Assembly: GCF_946887195.1 (NCBI RefSeq)
Contig: NZ_CAMPKE010000010.1
Span: 89,108-153,107, forward strand
DNA: 64,000 nt
Reading direction: 5' to 3'
Source: an uncultured Halomonas sp.
GTDB taxonomy: Bacteria > Pseudomonadota > Gammaproteobacteria > Pseudomonadales > Halomonadaceae
The notes below the pieces were generated by a model. The model worked only from the letters and a program-made list of their open reading frames with translations, ran no database searches and had not been told where the DNA came from. Positions 57,445-64,000 of this stretch are shown here, piece after piece (the stretch's first letter is position 1; every line of letters begins with the position of its first letter). Made by a program: the position numbers and the translations under genes.

Positions 57445-57639
57445 TTACTGCGCGCGCGGCGGGAAGCCAGCTTCGCTCAGGGCCGCGGCGATCTGCTCTT
57501 GCGAGGCCGAGGTCTGGACCTCGACACGGCGGGTCGGCGGGTCCGTAACGATCTTGGCGTTGGGGTCGATCGTTTGGATCGTTTTCGTCACAGTGCGGGC
57601 GCAGCCGCCGCAGGTCATGTCTTCGAGATGGAATTGCAT
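57445..57639 (-). CDS. copZ: Copper chaperone, HMA domain
   Basis: A 64-residue single HMA domain with the metal site in MTCGGC (C10, C13), a normal CopZ/Atx1 size. It carries Cu(I) to CopA and CueR. AGGAG precedes the ATG. It is divergent from the preceding gene set and controlled by its own CueR-type box. Confidence 0.9.
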   Translation of the reverse strand: MQFHLEDMTCGGCARTVTKTIQTIDPNAKIVTDPPTRRVEVQTSASQEQIAAALSEAGFPPRAQ

Positions 57640-57669
57640 GGAAAACTCCTTTCGGGTTGGGATGCTTAA

Positions 57670-57700
57670 AGTTTGATCCTTGCCACGGTTGGAAGGTCAA
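57670..57700 (-). promoter_or_regulatory. CueR-type promoter of copZ
   Basis: On the minus strand TTGACC (57695-57700) is followed by the dyad ACCTTCC-N6-GGCAAGG (57678-57697), close to the CueR consensus. The -10 (CAAACT at 57670-57675) is weak at 19-base spacing. Confidence 0.7.
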
Positions 57701-57739
57701 GCGCTATTTGCATCCCCGCCACACCAACCTGCCGAATGT

Positions 57740-58222
57740 TCATAGGGGCAAGGCCGTGGTGCTCTTCACGCGGTCCAGCACGAAGCTGGTCTTGCAGTCT
57801 TGCACGCTGGGGTGCTTGAGCAGCGTATCGAGCACGAAGCGGGAGTAGTGGGCCATATCTCTGACGACCACCCGCAACAGGTAGTCCATGTCGCCGGTCA
57901 GCGCGTGGCACTCCACCACCTCGGGCCAGTTCTGAACCGACGCGCGGAACACGTCCATGGGGTTGCGCTTGTGCGAATCAGAGTGCTTTTCGAGGCGCAC
58001 GTTCAGGTAGGCCGTGAGGGTGAGGCCGATGCGTTCGGGGTGCACCAGGGCCACATAGCCGGCGATGACGCCAGCCTCTTCGAGGCGGCGCACCCGCCTC
58101 AGCGTGGCCGAGGACGACAGGCTTGCGTGTTCGGCCAGTTCGTCGAAGGTGGACCTTCCATTGCGTTGCAATGCATCAATAAGGCGTCTATCCGTACCAT
58201 CAAGGACTATTTCTGTGCTCAT
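57740..58222 (-). CDS. Lrp/AsnC-family regulator
   Basis: A 160-residue regulator: N-terminal helix-turn-helix (LDGTDRRLIDALQRNGRSTFDELAEHASLSSSATLRRVRRLEEAGVI) and a RAM/AsnC ligand domain with ECHALTGDMDYLLRVVV. ATG 58222 gives the usual family length. It is divergent from hpd, an arrangement common for Lrp-type regulators of aromatic amino-acid breakdown, so it probably controls hpd in response to tyrosine, phenylalanine or a product. Confidence 0.88.
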   Translation of the reverse strand: MSTEIVLDGTDRRLIDALQRNGRSTFDELAEHASLSSSATLRRVRRLEEAGVIAGYVALVHPERIGLTLTAYLNVRLEKHSDSHKRNPMDVFRASVQNWPEVVECHALTGDMDYLLRVVVRDMAHYSRFVLDTLLKHPSVQDCKTSFVLDRVKSTTALPL

Positions 58223-58260
58223 TTCTTTCACCACGCAGGAATCAGGCATCAAGAAGTCTA

Positions 58261-58278
58261 TTTGCAATTGATTTTGCA
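58261..58278. promoter_or_regulatory. Direct repeat TTTGCA-N6-TTTGCA between lrp and hpd
   Basis: Two TTTGCA copies at 58261-58266 and 58273-58278, in the 131-bp space between the divergent genes. A candidate Lrp-type binding site. Confidence 0.45.
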
Positions 58279-58353
58279 GAAATGATGTGCGGGCTTTTTC
58301 TTACCATCTAGGGTGTCCAGATTTCCACCCCAAACCCAAGAGAGACACCCCTG

Positions 58354-59442
58354 ATGACCGACCTTTTTGACAACCCGATGGGCCTGTGCGGCTTTGAATT
58401 CGTCGAGTTCGCCTCGCCGACGCCCGGCGTGCTGGAGCCGCTGTTCGAGAAGCTCGGCTTCACCGAGGTGGCCCGGCATCGCTCCAAGGACGTATCGCTC
58501 TACCGCCAGGGCGACATCAACTTCATCGTCAACCGCGAGCCTAAAAGCCAGGCGGCGTATTTCGCGGGCGAGCACGGCCCCAGCCCCTGCGGGCTGGCGT
58601 TCCGCGTCAAGGATTCGCACAAGGCCTACCACCGCGCGCTGGAGCTGGGCGCGCAGCCGATGGACATTCCCACTGGCCCGATGGAGTTGCGCCTACCGGC
58701 GATCAAGGGCATCGGCGGCGCGCCGCTGTACCTGATCGATCGCTTCGAGGACGGCAAGTCCATCTACGACATCGACTTCGAATTCCTACCCGGTGTGGAT
58801 CGCCGTCCCAAAGGCCACGGCTTCTCGATCGTCGATCACCTCACACACAACGTCTATCGCGGCCGCATGACGTACTGGGCCGACTTCTACACGAAGTTCT
58901 TCAACTTCCAGGAGATCCGCTACTTCGACATCAACGGCGAGTACACCGGCCTGGCTTCCAAGGCGATGAGCGCGCCGGACGGCCTGATCCGCATCCCGCT
59001 GAACGAGGAAGCACGCCAGGGCGGCGGCCAGATTGAGGAATTCTTGATGCAGTTCAGCGGCGAGGGCATCCAGCACATCGCCCTGCTGTGCGACAACCTA
59101 CTCGATGCGCTCGACCGCGTGCAGATGGCCGGTATCCCGCTGCTGACCGCCCCCAACGACATCTATTACGCAAACTTGGAAAAGCGCCTGCCCGGCCATG
59201 GCCAGCCCGTGCCCGAGTTGCAGGCGCGCGGCATTCTGCTCGACGGCACGACCGAAGGCGGCCAGCCCCGCCTGCTGCTGCAGATATTCTCCGAGCCGCT
59301 GCTTGGCCCGGTGTTCTTCGAGTTCATCGAGCGCAAGGGCAACTACCGCGAGGGCTTCGGCGAAGGAAACTTCGGCGCCTTGTTCGAGTCGATGGAACGC
59401 GACCAGATCAACCGTGGCTCGTTGGAAATCAACCCGGCCTGA
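58354..59442 (+). CDS. hpd: 4-hydroxyphenylpyruvate dioxygenase
   Basis: A 362-residue non-haem iron enzyme converting 4-hydroxyphenylpyruvate to homogentisate in tyrosine breakdown. The Fe(II) ligands H162, H241 and E323 match the numbering of the Pseudomonas enzyme within one residue; the C-terminal [15 protein letters not shown] is complete. GAGAG precedes the ATG. No other homogentisate-pathway gene is in the window, so the host must supply the rest, or the product feeds pyomelanin. Confidence 0.93.
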   Translation: MTDLFDNPMGLCGFEFVEFASPTPGVLEPLFEKLGFTEVARHRSKDVSLYRQGDINFIVNREPKSQAAYFAGEHGPSPCGLAFRVKDSHKAYHRALELGAQPMDIPTGPMELRLPAIKGIGGAPLYLIDRFEDGKSIYDIDFEFLPGVDRRPKGHGFSIVDHLTHNVYRGRMTYWADFYTKFFNFQEIRYFDINGEYTGLASKAMSAPDGLIRIPLNEEARQGGGQIEEFLMQFSGEGIQHIALLCDNLLDALDRVQMAGIPLLTAPNDIYYANLEKRLPGHGQPVPELQARGILLDGTTEGGQPRLLLQIFSEPLLGPVFFEFIERKGNYREGFGEGNFGALFESMERDQINRGSLEINPA

Positions 59443-59486
59443 TTTGGGCTTTTCCATGAAGGCAGAGCGCCTTCGGTCCTACATCT

Positions 59487-59510
59487 CGCGAGCCCCTCTG
59501 TGGGCTCGCG
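59487..59510. terminator. Hairpin after hpd, probable terminator
   Basis: Perfect 9-bp arms CGCGAGCCC and GGGCTCGCG with a 6-base loop, 45 bases after the hpd stop. There is no T-run, so it may be factor-dependent. Bases 59511-59762 carry no supported gene. Confidence 0.6.
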
Positions 59511-59610
59511 CTACTTTGGCGTCAGTACGGCCTTAGCCGCTCAAGCATTGAGCGGGTTGGGTTCGGCGTCACGTTCCGAAACAGTTGCTACCACTCTTGA
59601 CTTGAGTTAA

Positions 59611-59630
59611 TACATGAACATATGTATTCT
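59611..59630. promoter_or_regulatory. Weak ArsR-like palindrome before the LysR gene
   Basis: TACATGAACATATGTATTCT contains TACAT/ATGTA arms and the ATGAACA core seen at the metal operators, but the right half deviates. It is about 130 bases before the LysR start. Evidence is weak. Confidence 0.35.
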
Positions 59631-59762
59631 TATTCAGATACACCGATGGCCTTTTTCCTCGCCCTGAAGAGGGACCCAGCACTACCTCGCCCCCTCTAAG
59701 CGCACTTCGGCAGCAATGCGCCGTGGCCAACCCAATGACCAGGATTGCTGAAGGACGTGCCC

Positions 59763-60656
59763 ATGGAACTTCGTCATTTGCGCTGCTTCGTGGCTCTCGC
59801 CGAAGAGCTGCATTTCACCCGTGCTGCGGAGCGCTTGCACATCGAGCAGCCGCCGCTGTCCCGCACGATCAAGGAATTGGAAGACGAACTGGGGGTGCTG
59901 CTCTTTGACCGCGATCGGCGGGGAACGCGGTTGACGCCAGCGGGTACCACCTTCCTTCAGGACATTCGCCGGCTGTTCACCAACCTGGAGCAGGCACGAG
60001 AAAACGTCAGGGCGATCGCCGCAGGCCTAAGAGGCAGCGTGCGCATCGCCATCTCCGATGGCGCCATCGACCCGCGGCTGTCTGCACTTCTTGCCCTGTG
60101 CCGCCAGGAGGAGCCGGAGATCGAAATACGGCTCTCCGAGGTCACCCTGGCGGAACAGTTGCGGGGGCTGCGATCCGGCGACTTCGCGATCGGTTTCGCA
60201 CACACTGCGGACGTCGGCGACGGACTGGTGACGGAGCCCATCTGGCAGGACCCGCTGGTGGTGACCTTGCCGATCCGGCACCCGTTGCTGGCCCACAAGG
60301 AAGTGTCGCTACGTGAACTCGTGAGTTACCCGCTGGTGATGTGCGATCCGCAGCTTTGCGAGGGCTACTGCCGCGAATTGACCCGGCTGCTACATCCCCT
60401 GGAGCGCGAGTCCACCATCGTTGAGCATGTCTCGTCGCTGGACATGATGCTCACGTTGGTCGGAGCTGGTTACGGCATCGGCTTCGCAACGGCGACCCGA
60501 ATCGCGGTATGCCAACGTCCCGACGTGGTGATCCGGCCGTTGGCGCTCGATTCGGCCGTCATCATCACCTACCTGCTTCGGCCCGAAGGCGGTAGCGGAC
60601 TATCCGTTCCCGTAGAGCGCTTCATCGAGCGTTTGCGTTCGCCAAAGAGCGATTAG
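59763..60656 (+). CDS. LysR-family regulator
   Basis: A 297-residue regulator with an intact N-terminal winged helix (MELRHLRCFVALAEELHFTRAAERLHIEQPPLSRTIKELEDELGVLLFDR) and a periplasmic-binding-protein-like effector domain (about 90-290). GAAGGA precedes ATG 59763. No divergent gene is beside it, so the target is unclear; the free effector-domain gene at 61087 is a relative of its C-terminal half. Confidence 0.9.
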   Translation: MELRHLRCFVALAEELHFTRAAERLHIEQPPLSRTIKELEDELGVLLFDRDRRGTRLTPAGTTFLQDIRRLFTNLEQARENVRAIAAGLRGSVRIAISDGAIDPRLSALLALCRQEEPEIEIRLSEVTLAEQLRGLRSGDFAIGFAHTADVGDGLVTEPIWQDPLVVTLPIRHPLLAHKEVSLRELVSYPLVMCDPQLCEGYCRELTRLLHPLERESTIVEHVSSLDMMLTLVGAGYGIGFATATRIAVCQRPDVVIRPLALDSAVIITYLLRPEGGSGLSVPVERFIERLRSPKSD

Positions 60657-60682
60657 CTACGGCGCCTGCGCCACACCCGGCG

Positions 60683-60991
60683 TCACGCATCGCCCTGAAG
60701 GTAGAGGTTGCGCTCCGTGGCCGTCATCAGTTCGGCCGAGCTGATCTTGAGAGCCAGGGAAATTTTTAGAATGAGAGCGAGTGTCGGCATGTGCTCGCCG
60801 CGCTCAATCTTGCCCATGTGCGAACGCGCGATCCCCGCCAAGCCCGCGAACTCATCCTGAGCAATCCCCTGATCCAGGCGAGCGGCTCGCACCGCTTGCC
60901 CGAACGCCAACGCCGGTGCGGACTCATAGGTGGTTACTCCGGCGGGCCGTCCAGGCCGAATAGTGCGCTTCTGCATTCGCAGAAGCGTCAT
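60683..60991 (-). CDS. XRE-family regulator
   Basis: A 102-residue protein whose core (FGQAVRAARLDQGIAQDEFAGLAGIARSHMGKIERGEHMPTLALILKISLALKIS) is a Cro/CI helix-turn-helix. ATG 60976 is an alternative start; no clear ribosome-binding site precedes either. A strong palindrome directly upstream suggests autorepression and control of the divergent gene. Confidence 0.82.
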   Translation of the reverse strand: MTLLRMQKRTIRPGRPAGVTTYESAPALAFGQAVRAARLDQGIAQDEFAGLAGIARSHMGKIERGEHMPTLALILKISLALKISSAELMTATERNLYLQGDA

Positions 60992-61001
60992 GGAATCACT
61001 G

Positions 61002-61022
61002 ATCTTTAACCACGTTAAAGAT
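61002..61022. promoter_or_regulatory. Palindrome between xre and the LysR-effector gene
   Basis: Perfect 9-bp arms ATCTTTAAC and GTTAAAGAT around CAC, overlapped by a second dyad AAAGA-TATC-TCTTT (61017-61030). Likely operator of the XRE protein, placed between two divergent genes. Confidence 0.7.
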
Positions 61023-61086
61023 ATCTCTTTAGTATGATGTCGGTAGATCTTTTCGATCCCCTCCCGCCGCCTCTTTGGGGGTATCC

Positions 61087-61728
61087 ATGCATGACGTCAT
61101 CAGTCCGCCCCCGAATTTCACACTCGCCATAGCGCCAGGTGTACCGTCTTCACGGCTGTCGGCGCTGCTTGCACTGCAGCGAGCGCAGGAGCCGGGCGTC
61201 GCGATGGCCGTGCGTGAAGTTTCGGATCAAGAGTTGATGACGGGCCTGCAGGAGGGCCGCTACGACGCGGGACTATCTCTTAGCGGTGCGGGGGATCACC
61301 TGACGAGTAGCCGGAGGCTATGGTGCGAAAGCATGGCCGTTGCGATACCACCGCGGTCCCGCTTAGTTAACCAGGCGAAGCTCACCATCTCAGATCTTCA
61401 GGATTATCCAATCTATCGCTGGCGGGTGGAGGCTTGCCCCTTGCTGGACGAGAGGTTGGCCTCCCTCATGCCAGTGGACCAAGAGAACATCCTGTCTGCA
61501 ACTTCATTCGAGATGATGGCGCTGTGGGTCTCATCCGGCTACGGCATCGGCGTATGCGCGCAATCGCGCATCGAGCGTGCCCATCAATGGGGGATCGGCA
61601 TGCGACCGCTCGCCGATGGCCCCTACAATATCGTGACGTACCTCCAACGGCCCCACGCGCAAGCCGATTCTGCTGCCAAGCGGTTCGAGCGTAGAGCGCT
61701 ACAGATTGCTGGGGAAGGTGCAAGGTGA
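61087..61728 (+). CDS. Free-standing LysR-type effector domain without DNA-binding part
   Basis: A 213-residue protein that corresponds only to the substrate-binding half of a LysR regulator (FTLAIAPGVPSSRLSALLALQRAQEPGVAMAVREVSDQELMTGLQEGRYDAGLSL ... SFEMMALWVSSGYGIGVCA), similar in layout to residues 90-290 of the 59763 protein. No helix-turn-helix lies upstream in any frame that I can see. It could be a ligand trap or a partner of the full LysR protein. It converges on the integrase gene. Confidence 0.75.
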   Translation: MHDVISPPPNFTLAIAPGVPSSRLSALLALQRAQEPGVAMAVREVSDQELMTGLQEGRYDAGLSLSGAGDHLTSSRRLWCESMAVAIPPRSRLVNQAKLTISDLQDYPIYRWRVEACPLLDERLASLMPVDQENILSATSFEMMALWVSSGYGIGVCAQSRIERAHQWGIGMRPLADGPYNIVTYLQRPHAQADSAAKRFERRALQIAGEGAR

Positions 61729-61731
61729 TGG

Positions 61732-61765
61732 GCCTACGGCCGGAAGCGTCATCCCGGCCATAGGC
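61732..61765. terminator. Bidirectional hairpin between convergent genes
   Basis: Arms GCCTA-x-GGCCGG and CCGGCC-x-TAGGC, with one mismatch, around a 10-base loop, in the 48-bp gap between the effector-domain gene and the integrase gene. No T-run. Confidence 0.65.
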
Positions 61766-61776
61766 TGACCCGTGGA

Positions 61777-63720
61777 TTAGGTTCCCTCGATCACCACAGC
61801 GCTGTCCACTAGCCTACGAACGCTCTGCCGCACATCTTCCGGGACGGGCTGCGGGGCGACGGCCTTGGGCACATCCTCGTGATGCTGGTAGTCGCCCATG
61901 ATGACCCGTACGATCGCCGGCACGTTGGTCGGCGTGACCGCATCGATGGCGGCGCGATCGCCCAGGTCAGGGTGCGGCTGGGTCAGCATGCGGTAAAGTC
62001 CCCAAGAATCCGCGTGCGGGCACTGGTTCATGAGCACCTGGGCCAGCCTGTGTTTGAGCGGCACCAGTTGCCAGTCCGGAACACGCTGTCCCCGATTGCC
62101 AAGGCTGATAGCCAGCAACTTTCCGGCTTTCAGTTCGCGGTTGATCTGGTCCTTGGACTTCCCGGCCAGCTTGCCGAACAACGGGACCGGCAGGCTGTTC
62201 GGCGACTCATAGATAGCCAGCATTTCCTCGCGCTCGCGCTGGATCGCGGACACTTCCGGCTCTGGGACATGCACCGGAGGCGGCGGCAGATGCGACAGTC
62301 TCCGGAACGTGATTCCGCCGCTGCTCGAAGTGACGACAATGGGCGTTGCGACAAGGGACTGCACGCCGGGCACAGGGGGCTCGGCCACGATGGGGGCCGC
62401 ACCCACCGCCTCTTCCACTTCTGCCATCGCAGGCACCCCATCGATGCGGATGGTCAGGTGTGCGCTCGCAGCTTCTACCTCGCCCTGTTCGAGCAGGTCG
62501 AGGCGATCGGCCCAGTCCTGCATCATCCGGCGCCTCGGCTCCACGTATTTGGCGTGGTTGTAGGCCGAGCTGACCTTGTTGGGGTCGGAGTGCGATAGCT
62601 GTGCATCCACCCAAATTTTCGGATAGCCGATTTCGTTGAGCGCCGTCGAGATGGTGCCGCGGATGCCGTGCCCGGTCAGGCGCCCCTCGTAACCCATGAG
62701 CTGCAAGGCCTTGTTCAGCGTATTTTCGCTGATGCGCTTCTTGAGTTCGCTGGTATGAGCCAACAAGTACTTCTGCGCCGGCCGCATCGCGCTCAGAAGA
62801 TAGCGCACGATCTCGATGGCCTGCAGAGAGAGGGGCACGATGTAGGGCGGCACGTCCTGCGGCCGCTTACCGGCCTTGCGCATTTCGTCCTGGAGCTGCT
62901 TGACGAATTGTGGCGGGATGATCCACAAGCCGCGGTCGAGGTCGAACTGCTCAGGCTCGGCCAGCCGCAATTCGCCCGTCCGCACCCCAGTTAACAACAG
63001 CAGCCGCACACCAAGCTGGGTCTGCCAGCCGCGGGGGGTGTAGAGCCGAAGCTTCTGAAGGAACTCGGGCATCTCGGGCAGGTGCAGATAGGGATTGTGG
63101 GTCACCGGGGGCTTGGGTTCGGCCACCACATCCAGGTCAGCAGCAGGGTTGACCTCCAAGCCCTCGGCAACGACCAAGGCATAGCGGAACATCTGGTTGA
63201 ACCAGGTGCGAACCTTCTCGGCGGTGGTGAACGCTTTGCGCTTCTCGATCGCCGCCAGAACTCCCAGGAGCTGAGGGCGGCGAATGTCGTAGATCGACAT
63301 CTTCCCTAAGGCGGGCAGCACGTCCTTGTTGAAGATGCGCAGAATCTGCGACAGGGTGCTCTGGCGGCCTTCCTTGAGTTCCTTGCGGCGATGCTCGACC
63401 CAGGCATCAAAAACGTTCCTAAAGGTGTATTCACCCGCCAATTTGGCCGCGTGCCGGCGCTGGTCACGCTCGATTTGCGGATCAACCCCCCTGGCAAGCA
63501 GGGCTTGGGCCTTATCCCGCTCGGCGCGGGCCTCGCGCAAGCTGAGGGCAGGATATCCGCCCAGGGACATACGTTTTTGCTTGCCCAGCCAGTAGTAGCG
63601 AAACATCCACGACTTACCGCCTGCAGCAGAGACCATCAGGCCCAGGCAGTCATTATCGGAGAGGGTGTAGCGTTTTCCGGTGGTTCTTGCCTGCCGGACG
63701 GTCAGATCAGAGAGTGCCAT
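61777..63720 (-). CDS. int: P4-type tyrosine integrase with antitoxin-like C-terminal domain
   Basis: A 647-residue site-specific recombinase of the ICEclc IntB13 class, acting at the tRNA-Gly att site. N-terminal DUF4102 arm-binding domain (1-95), core-binding domain (about 100-200), catalytic residues R247 (TGVRTGELR), H351-x-x-R354 (HGIRG) and Y387 (SSAYNHAKY). After about residue 410 comes a Pro-rich linker and a further domain (about 497-615) that aligns without gaps to the RES-pair antitoxin of this element (38 of 89 identical by hand count). GGAG precedes ATG 63720. Confidence 0.93.
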   Translation of the reverse strand: MALSDLTVRQARTTGKRYTLSDNDCLGLMVSAAGGKSWMFRYYWLGKQKRMSLGGYPALSLREARAERDKAQALLARGVDPQIERDQRRHAAKLAGEYTFRNVFDAWVEHRRKELKEGRQSTLSQILRIFNKDVLPALGKMSIYDIRRPQLLGVLAAIEKRKAFTTAEKVRTWFNQMFRYALVVAEGLEVNPAADLDVVAEPKPPVTHNPYLHLPEMPEFLQKLRLYTPRGWQTQLGVRLLLLTGVRTGELRLAEPEQFDLDRGLWIIPPQFVKQLQDEMRKAGKRPQDVPPYIVPLSLQAIEIVRYLLSAMRPAQKYLLAHTSELKKRISENTLNKALQLMGYEGRLTGHGIRGTISTALNEIGYPKIWVDAQLSHSDPNKVSSAYNHAKYVEPRRRMMQDWADRLDLLEQGEVEAASAHLTIRIDGVPAMAEVEEAVGAAPIVAEPPVPGVQSLVATPIVVTSSSGGITFRRLSHLPPPPVHVPEPEVSAIQREREEMLAIYESPNSLPVPLFGKLAGKSKDQINRELKAGKLLAISLGNRGQRVPDWQLVPLKHRLAQVLMNQCPHADSWGLYRMLTQPHPDLGDRAAIDAVTPTNVPAIVRVIMGDYQHHEDVPKAVAPQPVPEDVRQSVRRLVDSAVVIEGT

Positions 63721-63729
63721 TTCGAGGCT

Positions 63730-63747
63730 CCTAAGTAATGACTTAGG
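63730..63747. promoter_or_regulatory. Palindrome just upstream of int
   Basis: Perfect 7-bp arms CCTAAGT and ACTTAGG around AATG, starting 10 bases before the int start codon. It may be an operator or structure limiting integrase expression. Confidence 0.5.
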
Positions 63748-63879
63748 CCCTATGCTCGTCATGGTTCCCGCTCAGCCCCAGCAACTATCCGGTAGCCGTC
63801 CCACCCGTATTCTTGTGCCTCAATTGGTCACTCAAAAACGGTAGCTGTGGGTGGATTTCCGTGGCGCTCGCTGGAATGG

Positions 63880-63898
63880 AAAAAGGGGCCGAAGCCCC
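63880..63898 (-). terminator. Intrinsic terminator downstream of the tRNA-Gly
   Basis: On the minus strand GGGGC (63894-63898) pairs with GCCCC (63885-63889) around a TTCG loop, followed by five T (63880-63884). It could stop transcription coming from the tRNA before it enters int. Confidence 0.85.
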
Positions 63899-63912
63899 TA
63901 ATTTCAATGACT

Positions 63913-63936
63913 TACAGACGTCAGTGGAAGTCTGTA
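63913..63936. repeat. Inverted repeat beside the att site
   Basis: Arms TACAGAC (63913-63919) and GTCTGTA (63930-63936), 10 bases apart, within 11 bases of the tRNA 3' end and inside the element. Candidate recombination-accessory binding site. Confidence 0.5.
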
Positions 63937-63946
63937 GATCAAAACT

Positions 63947-63964
63947 TGGAGCGGGAAACGAGAT
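63947..63964. other. Attachment site (att core) at the tRNA-Gly 3' end
   Basis: The 3' terminal 18 bases of the tRNA (acceptor stem and part of the T arm, ending CGTTTCCCGCTCCA on the minus strand) are where ICEclc-family elements recombine. The exact core length is inferred; the partner repeat is outside the window. Confidence 0.7.
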
Positions 63965-64000
63965 TCGAACTCGCGACCCCAACCTTGGCAAGGTTGTGCT
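63947..64000 (-). tRNA. tRNA-Gly(GCC), 3' part (5' end outside window)
   Basis: The minus strand reads anticodon loop CTTGCCAAG (anticodon GCC), variable loop, T arm GAGTTCGAATCTC and acceptor end TTTCCCGCTCC with encoded CCA. The D arm and 5' half are beyond the right edge. Confidence 0.9.

Overview
The window is most of the right-hand part of an integrative and conjugative element (ICE) of the clc / PAGI-2 / PFGI-1 type, integrated at the 3' end of a tRNA-Gly(GCC) gene. The tRNA end lies at the extreme right (63947-64000, minus strand), next to a 647-aa P4-type tyrosine integrase. The left edge cuts a TraD-type coupling-protein gene, so the other element end lies outside the window. DNA is high-GC with few spacers. 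This fits a beta- or gammaproteobacterium (Burkholderiales or Pseudomonas type), but the element is mobile and the host cannot be named from it.

Layout. (1) 1-16.8 kb: the type IV secretion (mating-pore) genes in the usual order for this ICE family, from traD through the RAQPRD gene, the VirB2/B3/B8/B9/B10-like genes, the TraC ATPase, a DsbA-like protein, a RadC-like protein, TraU/TraH-like proteins and TraG. The run is interrupted by one A+T-richer, oppositely oriented gene with a PD-(D/E)XK nuclease signature (1594-2523). (2) 16.8-20.7 kb: a DUF3742 gene, a RES-type toxin with its antitoxin, a candidate transfer origin and the MobH relaxase traI. (3) 20.7-26.5 kb: mixed cargo: kdsA, glutaredoxin, a DUF305 copper protein, a GntR regulator, an NTF2-like secreted protein, a ClbS/DfsB-like protein and an MFS fragment. 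(4) 26.5-30.5 kb: a MerA-like oxidoreductase with a divergent TetR regulator, enclosed by two 806-bp direct repeats that are reciprocal truncations of one MFS gene. (5) 30.5-37 kb: a MexEF/OprN-like tripartite pump whose permease is broken by a 5-bp tandem duplication, beside a frameshifted merR. (6) 37-57.7 kb: a dense metal block with CadA-type ATPase, ArsR/SmtB sensors, CDF zinc exporter, NreB-like MFS with an RcnR/CsoR-family sensor, czcCBA, dihydrolipoamide dehydrogenase, copA-cueR-ferredoxin, glutaredoxin-MauE fusion and copZ. (7) 57.7-61.7 kb: Lrp regulator with hpd, LysR, XRE and a free-standing LysR effector domain. (8) Integrase, att site and tRNA.

How the genes work together. Parts 1, 2 and 8 transfer and maintain the element; the remainder is cargo dominated by export of Cu, Zn/Cd/Pb and probably Ni/Co. 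Regulation can be read at several promoters: MerR-type 19-bp spacers before copA, the DUF305 gene and the pump adaptor gene (and, less clearly, copZ); a recurrent TGAA-N6-TTCA palindrome before the metal and MFS genes; and a G/C-tract palindrome before the RcnR/CsoR-type gene.

The observation I rate highest: the integrase C-terminus (about residues 497-615) is clearly homologous to the antitoxin of the RES toxin pair on the same element (38 identities in 89 gap-free positions by hand count), which suggests a link between element integration/excision and toxin control.
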